Shown here: positions 18,588 to 28,250 of the stretch, one piece after another
Layout of the letters: the number at the start of each line of letters is the position of its first letter
Position numbering within the stretch: the stretch's first letter is position 1
Source: Buchnera aphidicola (Thelaxes suberi)
GTDB taxonomy: Bacteria; Pseudomonadota; Gammaproteobacteria; Enterobacterales; Enterobacteriaceae
Length of the DNA: 64,000 bases
Assembly: GCF_964059005.1 (NCBI RefSeq)
Contig: NZ_OZ060389.1
Location: forward strand, 124,001-188,000
Reading direction: 5' to 3'
Notes under the pieces: generated by a model
Database searches by the model: none
Told to the model about the DNA's origin: nothing
What the model saw: the letters and a program-made list of their open reading frames with translations, nothing else
Position numbers and translations under genes: made by a program

Positions 18588-19250
18588 ATGAAATATATAT
18601 TAACAAAAATTAATTCTCATGCTCCAGATAATAATTTATATAATAAAATAAAAACAAATAGTTCGTATGAAAATAAGAAAATACAAGATTGGGTATTTAT
18701 GGGAAAACTTTCATCGGTTTTACATAAATTAGTTAGTTGGGGAAGAAAAAATTCTTTATGGCCATATAATTTTGGTTTATCTTGTTGTTATGTTGAAATG
18801 GTTTCTGCTTTTACTTCTGTTCATGATGTTTCTCGTTTTGGTTCAGAAGTACTGCGATCTTCTCCTAGACAAGCTGATTTTATGGTAATAGCTGGTACTC
18901 CATTTATAAAAATGGCACCTATTATTAAACGCCTATATGATCAAATGCTATCTCCAAAATGGGTAATATCAATGGGCGCTTGTGCTAATTCTGGAGGAAT
19001 GTATGATATTTATTCTGTTGTTCAAGGAGTTGATAAATTTTTACCAGTAGATGTGTATATTCCTGGATGCCCTCCTCGACCAGAAGCATACATCCAAGCT
19101 TTGACTTTATTACAACAATCTATAGATCAGGAAAAACGCCCATTATCGTGGATAATAGGTGATCAAAATATTTATAAATCAAAAATAATTTCTGAAAAAG
19201 AAAAAAAAAACAAAATAAGAACAAAGCAAAAAGAATATAATTCTATTTAA
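18588..19250 (+). CDS. nuoB: NADH-quinone oxidoreductase subunit B
   Basis: Peripheral-arm subunit that carries the terminal [4Fe-4S] cluster N2, next to the quinone pocket. 220 aa, as in E. coli. The four cluster cysteines are in LSCCYVEMV (tandem CC), GACANSGGMYD and PGCPPRPEA. The lysine-rich C-terminal tail contains an A10 tract (19201-19210) that is in frame. It lies 72 bp after nuoA. Confidence 0.97.
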   Translation: MKYILTKINSHAPDNNLYNKIKTNSSYENKKIQDWVFMGKLSSVLHKLVSWGRKNSLWPYNFGLSCCYVEMVSAFTSVHDVSRFGSEVLRSSPRQADFMVIAGTPFIKMAPIIKRLYDQMLSPKWVISMGACANSGGMYDIYSVVQGVDKFLPVDVYIPGCPPRPEAYIQALTLLQQSIDQEKRPLSWIIGDQNIYKSKIISEKEKKNKIRTKQKEYNSI

Positions 19251-19338
19251 AATATTTATACATATTTAAAAAAATAAAAAAATATTTTTTATATAATTCA
19301 AAAAAAAATACAACTTAATAAAATATTGTGACTAGTTC

Positions 19339-21138
19339 ATGAAAAATAAATCGAATGAAGTAATTGAAGATCAATTTGTATATTATAAAGATATTCAGAA
19401 TAATTTGATTATTAATCAACTCTATAGTAAGTTTGATAAAAAAGAATTTCATATTCAAAAAACTTGTATTGAATATCCAATTCTTTGGATTAATAAAACA
19501 AAATTATTAGAAATTGTTTTATTTTTAAAAAAAATAACACAACCTTATTCAATGTTATTTGATTTACATTCTGTTGACGAAAGAGTAAGAAAATTTAAAA
19601 AGCACATTATAGAATGCGATTTTTCGGTGGTTTATCATTTTATTTCAATAGAAAGAAATCAAGACATAATTTTAAAAGTTCCTTTATTAGAAGCAGATTT
19701 AACTATTGATTCAATTGTTCATATTTTTTGTAATGCTAATTGGTATGAAAGAGAAGTATGGGATATGTTTGGTATAGTTTTTTTAGGACATCCTAATTTA
19801 ACACGAATAATTATGCCTCAGTATTGGAAAGGGCATCCTTTACGTAAAGATTATCCTGCGCGAGCCACAGAAAGTGACATGTTTTCTTTGAATGAAAAAA
19901 AAGAAAAAATATTGATGGAAGATTTAAAATTTCGACCCGAAAAATGGGGAATGAAAAAATCTGATAATAATTCAGATTTTATGTTTTTAAATTTAGGACC
20001 GAATCATCCATCTTCTCATGGTGCTTTTCGTATTATATTACAACTAAAAGGAGAAAAAATTTTAGATTGTGTTCCTGATATTGGTTATCACCATCGCGGT
20101 GCAGAAAAAATGGCTGAAAGACAATCCTGGCATAGTTACATTCCGTATACTGATCGAATAGAATATTTAGGAGGATGTGTTAATGAAATGCCATATGTAT
20201 TAGCGTTAGAAAAAATGATAGGTATTACAATTCCTGATCGTGCGAAATTTATTAGAATAATGCTGTCTGAATTATTTCGAATAAATAGTCATTTATTATA
20301 TATTTCTACTTTTATTCAAGATGTAGGAGGAATGACTCCGGTATTTTTAGCATTTACTGACCGTCAAAAAATATACAATTTAATTGAATTAATTACTGGA
20401 GCTCGAATGCATCCAGCTTGGTTTAGAATTGGAGGAGTAGCACAAGATCTTCCAAAAGGTTGGCGGGAAGCGTTAAGCGAAATAATTAATTGGATCCCAA
20501 AAAGATTAAAAGTATATATTCAGTCTTCATTAAAAAATACAATTTTAATATCTCGATCTAAAAATATAGCTTGTTATAATATGAAAGAAGCTTTAAATTG
20601 GGGGGTAACTGGAGCTAATTTAAGAGCTACTGGCGTTAATTTTGATGTCAGAAAATGGCGTCCGTATTCTGGTTATGAACAGTTTGATTTTAATGTTCCG
20701 GTTGGAGGAGGGGTTAGTGATTGTTATTCTAGAGTCATGCTTCGTGTTGAGGAAATTTTTGAAAGTATTAAAATTTTAAAACAATGTCTAAACAATATGC
20801 CAGAAGGATTATTTAAATCAGATCATCCTATGACTACCCCTCCATTAAAAAAAGAAGTTTTGCATAATATTGAAACTATGATTACACATTTTTTGCAAGT
20901 TTCATGGGGAACTGTCATTCCTGCTAATGAATCTTTTCAAATGATTGAAGCAACAAAAGGTATTAATAGTTACTATGTAATTAGTGATCATGGATCTATG
21001 AGTTATCGTACTCGTATTAGAACTCCAAGTTTTCCACATTTACAACAAATTCCTTCAGTAATTAGAGGTCAAACACTTACCGATTTAATAACATATTTAG
21101 GTAGTATTGATTTTGTTATGTCAGATGTTGATAGATAG
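19339..21138 (+). CDS. nuoC: NADH-quinone oxidoreductase fused subunit C/D
   Basis: Fusion of the 30-kDa (NuoC, roughly residues 1-190) and 49-kDa (NuoD) subunits, as in E. coli, 599 aa. The NuoC signature is the stretch from WYEREVWDMFGI to HPLRKDYP. The NuoD half starts near LNLGPNHPSSHGAFR and contains YHHRGAEKMAE, TGARMHPAWFRIGG, GVTGANLRATG and the C-terminal GSIDFVMSDVDR. It is the quinone-chamber core of complex I. Often labelled nuoC or nuoCD. Confidence 0.97.
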   Translation: MKNKSNEVIEDQFVYYKDIQNNLIINQLYSKFDKKEFHIQKTCIEYPILWINKTKLLEIVLFLKKITQPYSMLFDLHSVDERVRKFKKHIIECDFSVVYHFISIERNQDIILKVPLLEADLTIDSIVHIFCNANWYEREVWDMFGIVFLGHPNLTRIIMPQYWKGHPLRKDYPARATESDMFSLNEKKEKILMEDLKFRPEKWGMKKSDNNSDFMFLNLGPNHPSSHGAFRIILQLKGEKILDCVPDIGYHHRGAEKMAERQSWHSYIPYTDRIEYLGGCVNEMPYVLALEKMIGITIPDRAKFIRIMLSELFRINSHLLYISTFIQDVGGMTPVFLAFTDRQKIYNLIELITGARMHPAWFRIGGVAQDLPKGWREALSEIINWIPKRLKVYIQSSLKNTILISRSKNIACYNMKEALNWGVTGANLRATGVNFDVRKWRPYSGYEQFDFNVPVGGGVSDCYSRVMLRVEEIFESIKILKQCLNNMPEGLFKSDHPMTTPPLKKEVLHNIETMITHFLQVSWGTVIPANESFQMIEATKGINSYYVISDHGSMSYRTRIRTPSFPHLQQIPSVIRGQTLTDLITYLGSIDFVMSDVDR

Positions 21139-21189
21139 CATACAAAAATATTTTATTTATTCATTAAAAATTTTTATGAAGATAATACT

Positions 21190-21663
21190 ATGAAACAACA
21201 GCTACTTGATTACGAAATTATTAAAATAAATAACATTAAAAAAAATTATGAAAATTCTAGAGCAGCAGTTATAGATGCGTTAAAAATTTTACAAGAAAGA
21301 TTAGGATGGATTCCAGATTGGGGTATTCAAGAGATATCTATTATTTTAAATATTTCATCATCAGATGTAGAAAGTATAGCTACTTTTTATAGTCAAATTT
21401 TCCGTAAACCAGTAGGTAAATATATTATTAGATTATGCGATAGTATTGTTTGTTATATTACCGGTTATGATCCGATTGAAAAAGCAATTATTCATCATTT
21501 AAAAATAAAAAAAGGGTGCACTACTAATGACAAATTATTTACTTTTTTACCAATTTGTTGTTTGGGTAGTTGTGATAAATCACCCGTAGTAATGATTAAT
21601 AAAGATATTTATTATAATGTCAATGAAAAATCAATTATTACAATATTGGATAAATATAAATGA
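21190..21663 (+). CDS. nuoE: NADH-quinone oxidoreductase subunit E
   Basis: 24-kDa-type subunit holding the [2Fe-2S] cluster N1a in the NADH-input module. 157 aa (166 in E. coli). Cluster cysteines are in LCDSIVCYITG and LPICCLGSCDKSP. Its TGA stop overlaps the nuoF ATG (ATGA), the usual sign of translational coupling. Confidence 0.96.
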   Translation: MKQQLLDYEIIKINNIKKNYENSRAAVIDALKILQERLGWIPDWGIQEISIILNISSSDVESIATFYSQIFRKPVGKYIIRLCDSIVCYITGYDPIEKAIIHHLKIKKGCTTNDKLFTFLPICCLGSCDKSPVVMINKDIYYNVNEKSIITILDKYK

Positions 21664-22970
21664 AACAAAAGTGTCGTAATGCGGAAACTCACCCTTTAAC
21701 ATGGAGAGTAGAGAATAATAATAGAACTATATGGATAAAAGAATATAAAAGAAAAAATGGTTATGTAGCTTTAGAAAAAATTTTTACAAATGAAATGTCT
21801 CCTGAAGAAATCATTAATATAGTAAAACAATCTGGATTAAAAGGAAGAGGTGGAGGGGGTTTTTTAACTGGAATTAAGTGGAGTTTGCTTCCTCCTGTTA
21901 ATTTAATATCGTCTAGTCACAATCTAGCACAACCGCGATATCTTATATGCAATGCCGATGAAATGGAACCTGGAACTTATAAAGATAAATTTTTAATAGA
22001 AAGATTACCTCATTTATTAATAGAAGGAATTATTATTAGCGCTTTTGCTATAAAAGCAACTCAATCTTATATTTTTTTAAGAGGTGAATATTTAAAATCA
22101 GAAGAATGTTTAAATAAAGCATTAAATGAAGCTTATGATTGTGGTTATTTAGGAAAAAAGATACTAGGAAGTAACTTTAGTTTAAATATTTTTTTACATA
22201 GTGGAGCAGGTAGGTATATTTGTGGAGAGGAAACAGCTTTAATTAATTCATTGGAAGGTAATAGAGCTAATCCACGATTAAAACCTCCATTTCCAGCATT
22301 AATTGGATTATGGGGAAATCCTACTTGTGTTAATAATGTTGAAACATTATCCAATGTTCCAGCAATTATATTACATGGTCCAGATTGGTATGCGAATTTA
22401 TCCTATAAAGGTCATAGTTCTGGAACTAAATTAATGGGTTTTTCTGGTCATGTAAATAATCCTGGTTTATGGGAATTACCGTTTGGCATTACAGCACGTG
22501 AAATATTAGAAGATTATGCAAATGGAGTAAAAGGAAAAAGTAATCAATTATTAAAATCTTGGCAGCCAGGAGGAGCAAGTACAGATTTTTTATTGGAAAA
22601 ACATTTAGATGTAGCTATGGATTTTGATTCGGTAAAAAAAATAGGTAGTAGATTAGGAACTGCTTTGTGTATGGCGGTTAATGATAGTTTTAATATGGTT
22701 TTTATACTATATAATTTAGAAAAATTCTTTGCAAGAGAATCATGTGGTTTATGTACTCCATGTCGAGATGGATTACCTTGGGTCGTAAAAATATTACATA
22801 AATTTATTAACGGAAAAGGAAAAAAAGAAGATATTGCTTCTTTAGAAGAATTATGTACGGTATTATCACCTGGAAAAACTGTGTGCGCACATGCACCAGG
22901 AGCCATAGAACCGTTACAAAGTATAATAAAATACTTTCGTTGTGATTTTGAAATAATGATAGATAAATAA
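21660..22970 (+). CDS. nuoF: NADH-quinone oxidoreductase subunit F
   Basis: 51-kDa-type subunit; NADH binds here and reduces FMN, and cluster N3 passes electrons on. 436 aa (445 in E. coli). FMN/NADH motifs are GRGGGGFLTGIKW and the adjoining GAGRYICGEETALINSLEG. The N3 cysteines are in ESCGLCTPCRDG and the downstream TVCAHAPGA. It starts within the nuoE stop. Confidence 0.97.
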   Translation: MKQKCRNAETHPLTWRVENNNRTIWIKEYKRKNGYVALEKIFTNEMSPEEIINIVKQSGLKGRGGGGFLTGIKWSLLPPVNLISSSHNLAQPRYLICNADEMEPGTYKDKFLIERLPHLLIEGIIISAFAIKATQSYIFLRGEYLKSEECLNKALNEAYDCGYLGKKILGSNFSLNIFLHSGAGRYICGEETALINSLEGNRANPRLKPPFPALIGLWGNPTCVNNVETLSNVPAIILHGPDWYANLSYKGHSSGTKLMGFSGHVNNPGLWELPFGITAREILEDYANGVKGKSNQLLKSWQPGGASTDFLLEKHLDVAMDFDSVKKIGSRLGTALCMAVNDSFNMVFILYNLEKFFARESCGLCTPCRDGLPWVVKILHKFINGKGKKEDIASLEELCTVLSPGKTVCAHAPGAIEPLQSIIKYFRCDFEIMIDK

Positions 22971-23085
22971 TTTATTATTATAAACTTTATTATTTTTTAA
23001 TTATATTCATTCAGTTTAATGATATTTAAAAAATAATTTTTTTATTAAAATGTGCATTTTTTATTTTTATTGGAATTTTTTATAC

Positions 23086-25872
23086 ATGATTAATATTTAT
23101 ATAGATAATAAAAAGTACATTGTAGATGATAAAAGTAAAAATTTATTACAGTATTGTTTAGAAAAAGATTTAGATATTCCTTATTTTTGTTGGCATCCAC
23201 AGTTAGGTAGTTTTGGATCTTGTAGACAATGTGCTGTAAAAAGATATAGAGATATAAATGATTCTCAAGGAATTATTGTCATGTCTTGTATGACTGAAAT
23301 AGAGGATCAACTTTTAATTTCTATTCAAGATAAAGAAGTTACGAATTTTCGTAAAAATATTTTAGAACTAATGATGACCAATCATCCTCATGATTGTCCA
23401 GTTTGTTCTGAAGGAGGAAATTGTCATTTACAAGATATGACAGTGCTAACTGGTCATTATAAACGAAGATATTTTTTTAAAAAAAGGACATATAAAAGTC
23501 AATATTTAGGACCATTTATTAATCATGAAATGAATCGATGTATATCTTGTTATCGGTGTGTGCGGTTTTATAAAGATTATGCAGGAGGTAAAGATTTTAA
23601 CGTATATGGTTCAGCGAATAATCTTTATTTTGGAAGGATCACGGATGGAGTCCTAGAGAGTGAACATTCTGGTAATTTGATAGAAGTTTGTCCTACAGGT
23701 GTTTTCACAGATAAAACTCAAGATAATCATTATAGTAGAAAATGGGATATGCAGTATGCTCCTAGTGTCTGTCAACATTGTAGTGTAGGATGTAATATTA
23801 TTATCGGAGAGCGAAGCGGAAAAATTAGAAAAGTAGAGAATAGATTTAATGAACATATTAATAATTATTTTATTTGTGATGTAGGTCGATTTAATTATGA
23901 TATTAGCAATACAAAAAATAGACCTAGTTATTCAAAAAAAATTGTTAATAATGAAACTATAGTTTTGAGTGAAGCAGAGAGTTTATTAGAATTTATAAAA
24001 ATATTAAAAGAATCAGATAATGTTATAGGTATTGGATCTTCGCGTTCAAGTATAGAAAATAATTTTGCTTTACAAGAATTAGTAGGAGAAAAAAATTTTT
24101 CTAGTGGTATGTTACGGAAAGAGCATGAAATAACAGAATTTATTGCATCTGTTTTAAAATATAGCAGTATACATATTCCTAGTTTAAAAGAAGTTGAAGA
24201 ATGTGATGCAATAATAATATTTGGTGAGGATATATTAAAAACAGCTCCTAGATTATCTTTGTCAATTAGACAAGCTGTTAAACATAAAAATAATCGTTTA
24301 TCAAATTATTTATATAATCAAACAATATATTCTTGGCAATCTTCGGCAATAAATAATTTAATCCAAAATAAACAAAATCCTTTTTTTATTATTAATTATC
24401 AAGATTCTGAATTAGATGAATTATGTAGTGATAAGTATTCTCGTTCTTTGATTGAACCTATTAAAATTATGTATAAAATTAAAGAACAATTAATAAATAA
24501 AAATCAAGGTAACTCTTATTTAAAAATAGATGATAATAAAATAAATAATTATGTTTTTAAAATAGTAAATGCGTTGATTCATGCGAAAAAACCGTTAATT
24601 ATTTCTGGATCTAATTGTTTAGAAAAAGAAATGGTACAATTAGCTTTTGATATATCAAAATTAATTCAAAAATTTAACAATCAAGTTGGTTTAATTTTAA
24701 TAACTCCTAATCCAAATAGTATTGGAGTTGCACTTATGAATGGTATATGTCTAGACAACGTATTAAAATTCATAAAAAAGAAAAAAAATACTACTTTAAT
24801 ATTTATGGAAAATGATATATATCAAAATTATTCTCATAATTTTTTAAATGAACTATTCAATAAAAAAGATAACAAAATTATTGTCTTAGATCATAATAAT
24901 ACATTAACTTTAAAGAAAGCTAATTTACAGTTACCTACTAAAAATATTTTTGAATCTTCCGGAACATTTTTAAATTATGAAGGTCGATTACAGCGTTTTT
25001 TCCAAGTATATGATCCATCTTTTTATAACGATCATATTAAACGGTTAGAGAGTTGGAGATGGTTACATAATGTTAAAGCAAAATTATTAAATAAAAAACC
25101 AATGTGGCTAATATTGGATGATGTTATTAATGCGTGTAGTATACAGATACCGTGTTTAAAAAATATTAAAAATATCACTCCTAATTCATTATTTCGTATT
25201 TTTGGTCAAAAGTTACCAAGATCACCGCAACGGTTTAGTGGACGTACCTCTATGTATGCAAATTATGATATTCATGAACATAAACAACCTGAAGATCGTG
25301 ATACTATGTTTGCATTTTCAATGGAAGGTTCTTCAAATAATTTATTACATAATGATAGTTCTACTGAAATTCCTTTTTATTGGAGTGCAGGGTGGAATTC
25401 TGTACAGTCTGGAATAAAATCTAATTTACAAATACCACATCAGATTAATAAAAATATAAGAAATACATTCTTTATTTCTAAAAATATAAATAAAGAAAGC
25501 ATAAATTTTTATGAAAATGTAAAAAAAAATAAAGCTAATATAAATAAACAATGTTTAAAAATTATTCCTTATTATTTTTTATTTACTCCTCAGGTATTTG
25601 CATTTTCCAATATGGATAATAGTGTTAAAAATAAAAATATTAATATTACAGGAATAATACATTCTGATAACGCTAGTATTTTTACTATCCAAGAATATTC
25701 ATTTATTGAAATACAACATTATAATGATAGATTTAAAGTATTTATAAAATTTTCTAATAATATTCATCATAAATATATAGCTTTACCATTTCGTACACCT
25801 TATTTTCCATTTGTGTTATTAGGAAAAATAATATTACCTGTAGAGGAGGGTAAATGGAAAGTACATTATTAA
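23086..25872 (+). CDS. nuoG: NADH-quinone oxidoreductase subunit G
   Basis: Large iron-sulfur subunit of the electron-input arm. The frame extends to an ATG at 23050, but homology begins at MINIYIDNKKYIVDD, so I use the ATG at 23086 (928 aa; E. coli ~908). Cluster ligands seen: [2Fe-2S] in PYFCWHPQLGSFGSCRQC plus MSCMTE; the His-Cys3 set in HPHDCPVCSEGGNC; the ferredoxin-like CISCYRCVR with EVCPTG; and the additional N7 set CQHCSVGC with a distal Cys. The C-terminal molybdopterin-like half is more diverged. It overlaps nuoH by 19 bases. Confidence 0.95.
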   Translation: MINIYIDNKKYIVDDKSKNLLQYCLEKDLDIPYFCWHPQLGSFGSCRQCAVKRYRDINDSQGIIVMSCMTEIEDQLLISIQDKEVTNFRKNILELMMTNHPHDCPVCSEGGNCHLQDMTVLTGHYKRRYFFKKRTYKSQYLGPFINHEMNRCISCYRCVRFYKDYAGGKDFNVYGSANNLYFGRITDGVLESEHSGNLIEVCPTGVFTDKTQDNHYSRKWDMQYAPSVCQHCSVGCNIIIGERSGKIRKVENRFNEHINNYFICDVGRFNYDISNTKNRPSYSKKIVNNETIVLSEAESLLEFIKILKESDNVIGIGSSRSSIENNFALQELVGEKNFSSGMLRKEHEITEFIASVLKYSSIHIPSLKEVEECDAIIIFGEDILKTAPRLSLSIRQAVKHKNNRLSNYLYNQTIYSWQSSAINNLIQNKQNPFFIINYQDSELDELCSDKYSRSLIEPIKIMYKIKEQLINKNQGNSYLKIDDNKINNYVFKIVNALIHAKKPLIISGSNCLEKEMVQLAFDISKLIQKFNNQVGLILITPNPNSIGVALMNGICLDNVLKFIKKKKNTTLIFMENDIYQNYSHNFLNELFNKKDNKIIVLDHNNTLTLKKANLQLPTKNIFESSGTFLNYEGRLQRFFQVYDPSFYNDHIKRLESWRWLHNVKAKLLNKKPMWLILDDVINACSIQIPCLKNIKNITPNSLFRIFGQKLPRSPQRFSGRTSMYANYDIHEHKQPEDRDTMFAFSMEGSSNNLLHNDSSTEIPFYWSAGWNSVQSGIKSNLQIPHQINKNIRNTFFISKNINKESINFYENVKKNKANINKQCLKIIPYYFLFTPQVFAFSNMDNSVKNKNINITGIIHSDNASIFTIQEYSFIEIQHYNDRFKVFIKFSNNIHHKYIALPFRTPYFPFVLLGKIILPVEEGKWKVHY

Positions 25873-26834
25873 CAAAAATACATGTATTAACAATTTTACA
25901 TTGTTTTTTTAAAGTTTTAATATTATTGGTTGCGTTAATTACTTTTGCATCTATGATGAGTGTTATTGAGCGAAAAGTGTTAGGTTTATTACAAAATAGA
26001 TATGGTCCAAATCGAGTAGGATGGAATGGTACTTTACAGTTATTTGCAGACATGATAAAAATTTTTTTTAAAGAAGATTGGATTCCTCCTTTTAGTAACA
26101 AATTAATTTTTTGTATATCTCCAATAATTGCTTTTACATCATTATTAATAGTTTTTGCGATTATTCCAATAACTAATGAATGGTTTATAATTAATTTAAA
26201 TATTGGAGTATTATTTTTTTTAATGATGGCTAGTTTATCTGTATATTCTGTTTTATTAGCTGGTTGGTCTAGTAATAATAAATATTCTTTATTAGGATCT
26301 GTGCGTTCAATCGCTCAAACTCTAAGTTATGAAGTATTTTTAGGATTATCAATAATGGGAACGGTTGCTAAAGCGGAATCTTTTAATATATTGGATATAA
26401 TACACAGTCAGCAAAATATGTGGAATATTTTTCCTCAATTTTTAGGATTTTTAACATTTTTTATTGCATCAATTGCGTTATGTCATAGACATCCTTTTGA
26501 TCAACCAGAAGCAGAGCAAGAATTAGCTGATGGATATCATATTGAATATTCTGGCATGAAGTTTGGTTTATTTTTTATTGGAGAATATATTTCTATGATT
26601 GTCGTTTCTTCTTTAATTGTATCGTTATTTTTAGGAGGATTTCAAGGTCCATTTTTACCATCTTTTTTTTGGTTTAGTTTAAAAGTTTTTTCTTTTTTAT
26701 ATTTATTTATTTTAATTCGAGCTGCATTACAACGACCTAAGTATGAAAAAGTTATGTATTTTGGTTGGGTATTTTGTTTTCCTATAGCTTTATTAAATTT
26801 ATTTATTACTGGAATGGGGATTGTATTAAAATAA
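25854..26834 (+). CDS. nuoH: NADH-quinone oxidoreductase subunit H
   Basis: Membrane subunit that links the peripheral and membrane arms and forms part of the quinone tunnel. 326 aa (325 in E. coli) with about eight transmembrane segments. Conserved stretches are ERKVLGLLQNRYGPNRVGW, FFKEDWIPPFS, SYEVFLGLS and HPFDQPEAEQELADGYHIEY. A strong GAGGAGGG ribosome-binding site sits inside the end of nuoG. Confidence 0.97.
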   Translation: MESTLLTKIHVLTILHCFFKVLILLVALITFASMMSVIERKVLGLLQNRYGPNRVGWNGTLQLFADMIKIFFKEDWIPPFSNKLIFCISPIIAFTSLLIVFAIIPITNEWFIINLNIGVLFFLMMASLSVYSVLLAGWSSNNKYSLLGSVRSIAQTLSYEVFLGLSIMGTVAKAESFNILDIIHSQQNMWNIFPQFLGFLTFFIASIALCHRHPFDQPEAEQELADGYHIEYSGMKFGLFFIGEYISMIVVSSLIVSLFLGGFQGPFLPSFFWFSLKVFSFLYLFILIRAALQRPKYEKVMYFGWVFCFPIALLNLFITGMGIVLK

Positions 26835-26857
26835 TTTATAGATAAGGATTGAAATAT

Positions 26858-27400
26858 ATGTTTTTAAAAAATGTTTTTTTTGGTTGTTTTACTCAAATTA
26901 GAAGTATTTATTTAGTATTTTTGAATATGTTTTCAAAAAAAGAAACACAAATGTATCCGGAATCATCTATTCCATTATCCGATAGATACAGAGGAAGAAT
27001 AATTCTTACTTTAGATCCAGATGGAGAAGAAAGATGTGTCGGATGTAATCTTTGTTCAGCTGTTTGCCCTGTAGATTGTATATCGTTACAAAAATCTACT
27101 AAAAAAACAGGTAGATGGTATGCAAAATTTTTTCGTATTAATTTTTCTCGATGTATATTTTGTGGTTTGTGTGAAGAAGCTTGTCCTACTAATGCAATTC
27201 AATTAATTCCAGATGTAGAATTAGGTGAATTTAATAGGAAAGATTTAGTATATGAAAAAAAAGATTTGTTGATTTCTGGAACTGGAAAAAATCCGAATTA
27301 TAATTTTTATAATATTACTGGAGTAAAAATAAAAAATAAAAATGATAAATTTTTTGAAAATAAAATTGATCATGTTGATATAAAAAAATTATTACCTTAA
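26858..27400 (+). CDS. nuoI: NADH-quinone oxidoreductase subunit I
   Basis: Ferredoxin-like subunit with the two [4Fe-4S] clusters N6a and N6b. A TTG three codons upstream is in frame, but the ATG at 26858 has AAGG about ten bases before it and gives exactly the E. coli length of 180 aa. Cluster motifs are CVGCNLCSAVCP and CIFCGLCEEACP, with RYRGRIILTLDPDGEERC before the first. Confidence 0.96.
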   Translation: MFLKNVFFGCFTQIRSIYLVFLNMFSKKETQMYPESSIPLSDRYRGRIILTLDPDGEERCVGCNLCSAVCPVDCISLQKSTKKTGRWYAKFFRINFSRCIFCGLCEEACPTNAIQLIPDVELGEFNRKDLVYEKKDLLISGTGKNPNYNFYNITGVKIKNKNDKFFENKIDHVDIKKLLP

Positions 27401-27413
27401 AGAGATTAATATA

Positions 27414-27926
27414 ATGCATATAATTTTTTATATTTTAAGTTTTATAACCGTTTTATTTACATTATTTACAATTATTCAAAAAAATCCAATTTATTCTTTG
27501 CTTTTTCTTATTTCTTCTTTGTTGTCAACATCCGGAATTTTTTTTGTTTTTGGTTCAAGTTTTGCTGCATCTTTAGAAATAATAATATATGCAGGGGCAA
27601 TAATGGTACTATTTTTATTTGTGATTATGTTATTAAATTTAAATTCAAATATTGAATCTGTTTCAGAAAAATGGATATATAAAATATATGATAATAAGTC
27701 AGTTGTTTTTGCGTTGTTGTTATTTTTAATTTTTTCTTTTTCTGTTTATAATATAAAAAATAATTTTTTAATGACTTATATTTTTGAATCAAAAAAAATA
27801 GGAGAATGTTTATTTGGTCATTTATTTATAATAGTGGAATTAGCATCGATATTATTATTAAACGCATTGATAGTAACATTACATTTTTTAAGAGTAAAAA
27901 AAAATGTAATTACAACAAAAAAATAG
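27414..27926 (+). CDS. nuoJ: NADH-quinone oxidoreductase subunit J
   Basis: Small membrane-arm subunit with about five transmembrane helices. 170 aa (184 in E. coli). The conserved helix 3 region EIIIYAGAIMVLFLFVIMLLN contains the pi-bulge glycine typical of the ND6 family. Thirteen bases after nuoI. Confidence 0.95.
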   Translation: MHIIFYILSFITVLFTLFTIIQKNPIYSLLFLISSLLSTSGIFFVFGSSFAASLEIIIYAGAIMVLFLFVIMLLNLNSNIESVSEKWIYKIYDNKSVVFALLLFLIFSFSVYNIKNNFLMTYIFESKKIGECLFGHLFIIVELASILLLNALIVTLHFLRVKKNVITTKK

Positions 27927-27950
27927 TAACAATTTAAAAAGGTAAAAAAT

Positions 27951-28250
27951 ATGATTTCTCTCACTCATGGTTTAATTCTATCAATTATTATTTTTACTTT
28001 AGGATTGATTTCTTTGTTGATTAGAAAAAGCTTATTATTTATTCTAATTAGTTTAGAAGTCATGATTAATGCTATTATTATTGCTGCTATTACGATTAGT
28101 ACGTATTTTCATTCTATTCAAGGTCAAGCTATGTATATTATTATAGTTACTATTGCAGCAATAGAAGCAAGTATAGGTTTAACCATTTTAATTCGTTTAC
28201 ATCGTACACATCGTACCTTAAATACAGACTCATTAAGTGAGAATAAATAA
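27951..28250 (+). CDS. nuoK: NADH-quinone oxidoreductase subunit K
   Basis: ND4L-type membrane subunit, 99 aa (100 in E. coli), with three helices. Membrane-embedded glutamates important for proton translocation are visible in LEVMINAI and AAIEASIGLTI. The stop overlaps the nuoL ATG by one base (TAATG). Confidence 0.96.
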   Translation: MISLTHGLILSIIIFTLGLISLLIRKSLLFILISLEVMINAIIIAAITISTYFHSIQGQAMYIIIVTIAAIEASIGLTILIRLHRTHRTLNTDSLSENK